A stretch of 64,000 nucleotides of DNA from Streptomyces niveus (GTDB lineage Bacteria > Actinomycetota > Actinomycetes > Streptomycetales > Streptomycetaceae), in assembly GCF_002009175.1 (NCBI RefSeq), contig NZ_CP018047.1:2480001-2544000 (forward strand), written 5' to 3'. Positions 59,462-64,000 of the stretch are shown piece by piece; position 1 is the first letter of the stretch; each line of letters starts with the position of its first letter. The notes under the pieces were generated by a model. That model was not told where the DNA came from. It saw nothing but the letters and a program-made list of their open reading frames with translations, and searched no databases. The translations under genes and the position numbers were made by a program.

Positions 59462-60985
59462 TCACGGGCGGCCGCCCGGGGCGCCCGGGGTCGTCGGGGT
59501 CGGGTGTGGGACGTTCGGGTGACGTGGGGGTGGGACGTTCTTTCGAGGGGCGGCGGGCGCGCTCCCGGGTGCCGAGGGCCGCGCCCCGGCGGGCTCGGGT
59601 GGGCGTTGGGGCGCGGGGCCCGGCTCGTCCGATGTCACCACCGTCTGCCAGCCGTGGCGGTCCAGCGCGCGTACGAGCGCCCGCACCATCCTGGGGTCGA
59701 ACTGGGAGCCCGCGCAGCGCCGTAGCTCCGCCACGGCCACCGGTACGGGCCGCGCCCGCCGGTAGGAGCGCGTCGAGGTCATCGCGTCGAAGGCGTCCGC
59801 GACGGCGACGACCCGTGCGAACTCGGGGATGTCGGCGCCCGCCAGTCCGTACGGATAGCCGCTGCCGTCGAGCCTTTCGTGGTGGTGCAGGATCGCCGAC
59901 CGGGCCTCGCCGAGGAAGTCGATGCCGCGCACGATCTCGTGGCCGTACTCGGGGTGCAGCTCGATGACGCGCCGCTCCTCCGGGGTCAGCGGCCCGTCCT
60001 TGCGCAGCACGCGCGTGGGGACGCCGAGTTTGCCCACGTCGTGCAGGATCCCGGCGAACCGGAGGACTTCCAGGCGTTCGTCGTCCATCCCCAGCTCACC
60101 CGCGATCATCGCCGACGCGCGCCCCACGCGTTCGCTGTGGCCCCGTGTGTACCGGTCCTTGAGGTCGACGGCCTGCACGAGTGCCCTGATGGTCGCCTGG
60201 TGGGCGGCGCGTTCGCGGTGGTACTGCGCGAAGACCCAGCAGGAGATGTACATCGGCAGTAGTACGAAGAGCGCGGAGAGCGGTCCGTACGGGCTGCGCC
60301 AGAGGACGGCCATCATCAGCCCGGCCAGGGCGTGCGCGCCGTACGGCGCGAGCGAGCGCGGCAGCAGGCCGCGCCAAGCGGTGCGGACGGGGCGCCGTTC
60401 GGCGGTGACGAGGATGCCGCCGTCGAGCGCGCTCAGGACCAGACAGAAGGCGAGCGCCCCGGCCCCGGCGGGCAGCAGGACGTACGGGAAGTCGGGGACG
60501 CCGTGGCCGGGAGCGGCGGCGGTGCCGCCCAGCGCGGCCGGTCCTTCGAGGAGCCGGTGGGCCTGGGAGGCGGCCCAGACGGCGATGGCGAGCTGCGCCG
60601 CGCGCCACACACGGCGCACCCCGGCCGGCCGGCGCGCGACCTGACCGGCCAGCGCGCCGGGGACGGCCACGAGCGCGGCGGCAGCGGGCGGCAGCAGGAA
60701 CGCGGCGGTGAGCAGCACGGGGAAGAACGACCCGGCGGCGACGGGTACCGAGCCGCGCACCGACCTCCCCAGGATGCGGCAGCGGGCGGGCGTCTCGCAG
60801 AGCGCGTACAGCGCGCCGAGCAGCAGGACGGCGGGCCACAGGCTCTCCGTTCCCGCCACGGGACCCAGGCCGAACCCGGGCAGCGCGAAGGCGGGGAGCA
60901 CGCACGCGAGGGCGCCCAGCACGGCGCAGCAGATGTACGCGCGTGCCGCTCCCGGAATGGCGTTCACCCCGCTCTCACCCCGCAC
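59462..60985 (-). CDS. Membrane-bound HD-GYP domain protein (cyclic di-GMP phosphodiesterase-like)
   Basis: A 507-residue protein from a GTG start. Residues 10-270 hold about eight membrane helices (YICCAVLGALACVLPAFALP first). The cytoplasmic HD-GYP domain is complete: YTRGHSERVGRASAMIAGEL, GILHDVGKLGVPTRVL, HPEYGHEIVRGIDFL and ILHHHERLDGSGYPYGLAG. HD-GYP proteins hydrolyse cyclic di-GMP or related dinucleotides. The last 45 residues are a Pro-rich tail that merges into the repeat region. An alternative GTG lies at 60967. Confidence 0.9.
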   Translation of the reverse strand: MRGESGVNAIPGAARAYICCAVLGALACVLPAFALPGFGLGPVAGTESLWPAVLLLGALYALCETPARCRILGRSVRGSVPVAAGSFFPVLLTAAFLLPPAAAALVAVPGALAGQVARRPAGVRRVWRAAQLAIAVWAASQAHRLLEGPAALGGTAAAPGHGVPDFPYVLLPAGAGALAFCLVLSALDGGILVTAERRPVRTAWRGLLPRSLAPYGAHALAGLMMAVLWRSPYGPLSALFVLLPMYISCWVFAQYHRERAAHQATIRALVQAVDLKDRYTRGHSERVGRASAMIAGELGMDDERLEVLRFAGILHDVGKLGVPTRVLRKDGPLTPEERRVIELHPEYGHEIVRGIDFLGEARSAILHHHERLDGSGYPYGLAGADIPEFARVVAVADAFDAMTSTRSYRRARPVPVAVAELRRCAGSQFDPRMVRALVRALDRHGWQTVVTSDEPGPAPQRPPEPAGARPSAPGSAPAAPRKNVPPPRHPNVPHPTPTTPGAPGGRP

Positions 60986-61100
60986 CCGCCCCTCTGTGCC
61001 ACCGGCCCGAAAGGAAGGGCCAGGCTAGCCAGTTGGGCATCGCGCCACCGGCGTACGGCGGCGATTAGCACCATCGGGTGATACGTGGGGAAACGCACGC

Positions 61101-61131
61101 GGGGCGCGCCGCGATGTGCGCGGCGCGCCCC
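61101..61131 (-). terminator. sigR-rsrA operon terminator
   Basis: Perfect 13 bp arms GGGGCGCGCCGCG (61101-61113) and CGCGGCGCGCCCC (61119-61131) with a 5-nt loop, 29 bp after the rsrA stop. Confidence 0.88.
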
Positions 61132-61159
61132 GTAGGCGTGCGGGTACTGCGGCTGCCGA

Positions 61160-61480
61160 CTACTCGCCGGCGGTGGCCGCCTGGTCGGTGTCGACGGCGG
61201 TCACGTCCCGCTCGGGCACGGCGTGGCCCGCCCGGATGAGGTCGATCCGTCCCATGACCTTGGCCCGCAGGTCGGTCGGTACGTCATCGTGCCCGCAGCA
61301 CCGCTTGACCAGCTTCTTCACGGCCTGTTCGAGTCCGTACTTCTCCAGACACGGCGAGCACTCGTCGAAGTGCTCCTCGAACTTGGTGCAGTCCTTGTCC
61401 GGCATCTCCCGGTCGAGATACTCGTAGAGATGGTCGAGAACTTCGGTGCAATCCGTCTCGTGCGGCTCTCCGCAACTCAT
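61160..61480 (-). CDS. rsrA: Zinc-binding redox-sensing anti-sigma factor RsrA
   Basis: A 106-residue ZAS protein. The zinc ligands Cys11, His37, Cys41 and Cys44 are at the same numbers as in S. coelicolor RsrA, with Cys3, Cys31, Cys61 and Cys62 also kept. Under thiol oxidation disulfides form, zinc leaves and SigR is set free. The ATG overlaps the sigR stop by 4 bp. The C-terminal 30 residues are acidic and disordered. Confidence 0.97.
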   Translation of the reverse strand: MSCGEPHETDCTEVLDHLYEYLDREMPDKDCTKFEEHFDECSPCLEKYGLEQAVKKLVKRCCGHDDVPTDLRAKVMGRIDLIRAGHAVPERDVTAVDTDQAATAGE

Positions 61481-62322
61481 GAGCCCGAGCCTTTCCGATC
61501 GTCCGACGACTCTCCGGCGCCGGCCGGGGCAAGCCCGCGCTCGCGGGCGTAATCCTCAAGCATGCCGCGCAGTTGACGCCGGCCACGGTGCAGTCGCGAC
61601 ATCACCGTACCGATGGGTGTTCCCATGATGTCCGCGATCTCCTTGTACGCAAAGCCCTCTACGTCGGCGAGATACACGGCGATGCGGAACTCCTCGGGAA
61701 TCGCCTGGAGCGCTTCCTTGACGTCGGAGTCGGGAAGGTGGTCGAGCGCCTGGGACTCGGCGGAGCGCAGCCCTGTCGACATGTGCGACTCGGCGCGCGC
61801 CAGCTGCCAGTCCTCGATCTCCTCGGCGGCGCTGCGCTGGGGCTCACGCTGCTTCTTGCGGTACGAGTTGATGAAGGTGTTGGTGAGGATGCGGTACATC
61901 CACGCCTTGAGGTTGGTGCCCTCACGGAATTGGTGGAAGGAGCCGTACGCCTTGGCGTAGGTCTCCTGCACGAGGTCCTCGGCATCGGCCGGATTGCGCG
62001 TCATGCGCAGCGCGGCCGAATACATCTGGTCGAGATAGCCGAGTGCGTCCCGCTCGAAACGGGCGTTGCGCTCGGCGGCTGACTCTTCCCTGTGGCCGTC
62101 GTCGGTCCCTGTGTCGGTCCCAGTGACCGGACCCACCTCCTCCAACGCTGCGGCAGGCCCGAAGGCGGACCCACTCGAATCGGAGAATAGTCGACCTTGT
62201 GCCGAGGCGGGCCGCGGTGCCGTCTCGCCCGGCGACCGAACAGGCGCGGTCCTGGGTGCGGAGAGCACCGTCCACTCCACTTCGGTGGCGTGCGACCGGG
62301 CGGGGCAGATGGTCGAACCCAT
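61477..62322 (-). CDS. sigR: Thiol-oxidative-stress ECF sigma factor SigR, with N-terminally extended isoform
   Basis: The ECF core ([20 protein letters not shown], region 2; [20 protein letters not shown] and [14 protein letters not shown], region 4) is almost identical in outline to S. coelicolor SigR. Two starts are likely: GTG 62136, directly behind GGAGGAG, gives the constitutive 219-residue SigR; ATG 62322, behind AAAGGGAG, gives a 281-residue form with a 62-residue extension ([20 protein letters not shown]). In S. coelicolor the extended SigR' comes from the SigR-dependent promoter and is unstable, acting as a negative brake. The matching promoter is visible at 62367-62393. Confidence 0.95.
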   Translation of the reverse strand: MGSTICPARSHATEVEWTVLSAPRTAPVRSPGETAPRPASAQGRLFSDSSGSAFGPAAALEEVGPVTGTDTGTDDGHREESAAERNARFERDALGYLDQMYSAALRMTRNPADAEDLVQETYAKAYGSFHQFREGTNLKAWMYRILTNTFINSYRKKQREPQRSAAEEIEDWQLARAESHMSTGLRSAESQALDHLPDSDVKEALQAIPEEFRIAVYLADVEGFAYKEIADIMGTPIGTVMSRLHRGRRQLRGMLEDYARERGLAPAGAGESSDDRKGSGS

Positions 62323-62366
62323 GCGACGGACTCCCTTTCCAGGATCTGTGTACCGACATCTGGCAC

Positions 62367-62393
62367 AACAGTCGCCGCCCACGACGCATTCCC
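62367..62393 (-). promoter_or_regulatory. SigR-dependent autoregulatory promoter (sigRp2-like)
   Basis: Minus strand GGGAAT (62388-62393), 18 bp, then GTT (62367-62369), matching the SigR consensus GGAAT-N18/19-GTT. It is placed so that the transcript includes the ATG at 62322. Confidence 0.88.
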
Positions 62394-62413
62394 GGGTGCG
62401 CGGCCACGCTCTG

Positions 62414-63058
62414 TCAGCGGGCCGACTGTGACCGGATCCACTTCCCGACGCCGTCGGTGAGGACGGTCAGCGCCTCGTCCTGGGTGATCGTGGCCCGCTT
62501 GGGGACGGTGAAGGAGTGGTCCGCGTACGGCACCTCAAGAATGTCGTGACCGCCGTCGGGGAATTCGGCGGGCTTCCCGAAGGGGTCGTTGCCTCCTTGG
62601 ACGACGAGCGTCGGCACTCCGGCCTCGAGGAGTTCGTCCGCGCGGGACTTCTCCGGCCGGCCTGGCGGGTGCAGCGGGAAGCTCAGTGCCAGTACGGCGT
62701 GGGCACCCAGCTCGTATGCGGTACGGCAGGCCACCCGCGCCCCGGCGCTGCGCCCGCCCGCCACGACGGGCAGACCGCGCTTCGCCAGCGCGGGCCACAA
62801 GGCCCGCCAGCCGGTGTCGAGGGTCTGGGGCGCCGGCGCCAGCTTCTTCCCGGCGACCCGCCACGGCTGCTCGACCAGGGCCACGCTCACCCCGAGCGGG
62901 GGCAGCGCCGCGGCGAGCGCCTGTAGGTCGCGTGCCTCGATGCCGCCGCCGGCGCCATGGCTGACGGCGAGGACGAGGCGGGTGGCCGTGCCCTTCTTGG
63001 GAGGGTGCCAGGTGATACGGGCGTCGCCCGCGGGAGTGTCGACGATCTCGCTCTGCAT
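62414..63058 (-). CDS. Alpha/beta hydrolase (KANL3/Tex30-like)
   Basis: A 214-residue alpha/beta hydrolase. The oxyanion region is [15 protein letters not shown], the nucleophile Ser is in [13 protein letters not shown], the acid lies near [13 protein letters not shown] and the His in [13 protein letters not shown]. The natural substrate is unknown. It is 92 bp upstream of the SigR' start, so read-through could join it to the sigR operon. Confidence 0.88.
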   Translation of the reverse strand: MQSEIVDTPAGDARITWHPPKKGTATRLVLAVSHGAGGGIEARDLQALAAALPPLGVSVALVEQPWRVAGKKLAPAPQTLDTGWRALWPALAKRGLPVVAGGRSAGARVACRTAYELGAHAVLALSFPLHPPGRPEKSRADELLEAGVPTLVVQGGNDPFGKPAEFPDGGHDILEVPYADHSFTVPKRATITQDEALTVLTDGVGKWIRSQSAR

Positions 63059-63185
63059 GCGCACCAGGATCACATCGGCGCGCCGGAACGGCGGGGATTC
63101 CTGCCTGTGCGCGGCACGCGGCCTCTTTAGGACCTCCGTCCGAGGGGACGGCCTCCGCCCCGCCTCTCCAGAAGCTCCAGAAGCT

Positions 63186-64000
63186 CTAGAAGAGGGTGCT
63201 CTCCTCGGGCGCCGCCAGCTCCTCCAGCAGCTCCGGGCCGTTGTTCCGTACGTTGCTGACCGCCGTCGGCACGGGATAGGCCCGCATCAGCCCCTCCGGG
63301 GGCGGCGCCAGCAGCTCGCGCAGCTGCTCCACGTCCGTACGGGCCGGATCCAGCCAGGCGTCCCACCGGTCGGGCGTCAGCATCAGCGGCATCCGGGGGT
63401 GGATGTCGGCGAGCGATCCCGGTCCCTCGGCGGGGGCCACCCCGAGCGGGCCCGTCTCCGCCTCGGTGGTGATGACCGAGCAGGTCACCCACCAGGCGTT
63501 CGGATGGTCGTCGGGCAGGGTCTTGTCGCGCCAGAACTCGTACAGACCGGCCATGGCCATGACCGACCCGTCGGCCGGGGTGACGAAGTACGGCTGCTTG
63601 CGGGGCCGCTTCTTCTTGCCCTGCTCCTCCAGCTGCCGCTCCTCGGGGGCCGTGACCCACTCGTAGTAGCCGTCGGCCGGTATGAGGCAGCGCCTGGAGG
63701 CGAAGGGCCGCCGGAAGGAGGGCTTCTCGTGCACCGTCTCCGCACGCGCGTTGATCATCCGGGCGCCGCCCTCGGGCGTCTTGGACCAGGACGGCACGAG
63801 CCCCCACTTGAGCGTGCGGAGCTGACGTACGGGCGCGGGATCGTCGGCGCCCTTCACCGGGCGCTCCAGGACGACGTAGACCTCTTTGGTGGGCGCGACG
63901 TTCCAGTCGGGCGCGAGGGTCTCCTGCGGCTCCCACTTCTCGACCTCGAAGAGCCCGACGAGATCCTCCGGCCTCCGGCTCGCCGCGTACCGACCGCACA
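63186..64000 (-). CDS. SRAP domain protein (YedK/HMCES-type abasic-site DNA-protein crosslinker), first base outside the window
   Basis: The reading frame includes everything but the A of the ATG, which must be at position 64001. The catalytic Cys2 is seen at the edge (CGRYAASRR). Other motifs: LAPDWNVAPTKEVYVVLE, LKWGLVPSWSKTPEGGARMI, NARAETVHEKPSFRRPF, CLIPADGYYEW and the active-site Glu/His around MAGLYEFWRD and LADIHPRMPLML. SRAP proteins form a thiazolidine link with abasic sites in single-stranded DNA to shield them. The protein has 271 residues with a Lys/Arg-rich insertion (EEQGKKKRPRKQPYF). Confidence 0.93.
   Translation of the reverse strand, partial: CGRYAASRRPEDLVGLFEVEKWEPQETLAPDWNVAPTKEVYVVLERPVKGADDPAPVRQLRTLKWGLVPSWSKTPEGGARMINARAETVHEKPSFRRPFASRRCLIPADGYYEWVTAPEERQLEEQGKKKRPRKQPYFVTPADGSVMAMAGLYEFWRDKTLPDDHPNAWWVTCSVITTEAETGPLGVAPAEGPGSLADIHPRMPLMLTPDRWDAWLDPARTDVEQLRELLAPPPEGLMRAYPVPTAVSNVRNNGPELLEELAAPEESTLF

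Overview
This window reads as chromosomal core sequence from a Streptomyces or close relative. The support is very high G+C with strong third-position bias, frequent GTG starts, long GC-rich rho-independent hairpins, and a set of hallmark Streptomyces genes: sodN/sodX, sigH, wblE, dasABC/dasR, an AdoCbl-riboswitch ribonucleotide reductase, and sigR/rsrA. From memory the gene order follows the SCO52xx region of S. coelicolor. I see no tRNA, rRNA, CRISPR array, IS transposase, phage or integrase.

Left part (1-15 kb): the start of a trypsin-like protease with its partner Trypco1 gene; a DUF6104 gene; a DUF4097 gene with a PadR regulator; a pair of complex inverted repeats bracketing a small membrane-protein gene; a Clp-N/HTH pair with a probable leaderless promoter; an MDR oxidoreductase; Tat-exported PhoD and its partner; a repeat-filled 0.7 kb gap holding a second copy of the same repeat pair without the gene; malic enzyme; a polar amino-acid ABC importer; a methyltransferase; and a CGNR zinc-finger protein.

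Middle (15-35 kb): the nickel superoxide dismutase locus, a SigB-family sigma factor, RidA, an EamA exporter facing a TetR regulator, an MMPL transporter remnant, LysR facing snapalysin, a GntR/DUF1648 operon, a DHFR-like protein, a family-2B encapsulin shell gene (with cyclic-nucleotide-binding domain) next to a polyprenyl diphosphate synthase, an amidase, a PLP enzyme, a CPA1 antiporter, a UBP zinc finger, the anti-sigma/sigH pair, a lipid kinase and wblE.

Right part (35-64 kb): a PdtaS-like histidine kinase; the GlcNAc/chitobiose utilisation locus (nagB, a GH3 hexosaminidase, dasC, dasB, dasA, divergent dasR) with four candidate DasR operators; cstA with its small YbdD partner; GNAT; nrdAB behind tandem NrdR boxes and a cobalamin riboswitch; an XRE/DUF397 pair; a GlxA-type regulator; a D-Ala-D-Ala carboxypeptidase; peptide deformylase; a TPR protein; two adjacent HD/HD-GYP membrane proteins separated by a repeat-rich spacer; the redox switch rsrA-sigR with a visible sigR-type promoter and an N-terminally extended SigR isoform; an alpha/beta hydrolase; and an SRAP (YedK/HMCES) gene that runs off the end.

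The most unusual material is the two-locus inverted-repeat family (3.5-4.1 kb and 8.3-8.6 kb): one locus carries a gene between the repeats, the other carries only 42 bp. The encapsulin-prenyl synthase pair and the trypsin/Trypco1 pair are the other candidates for less-described systems.
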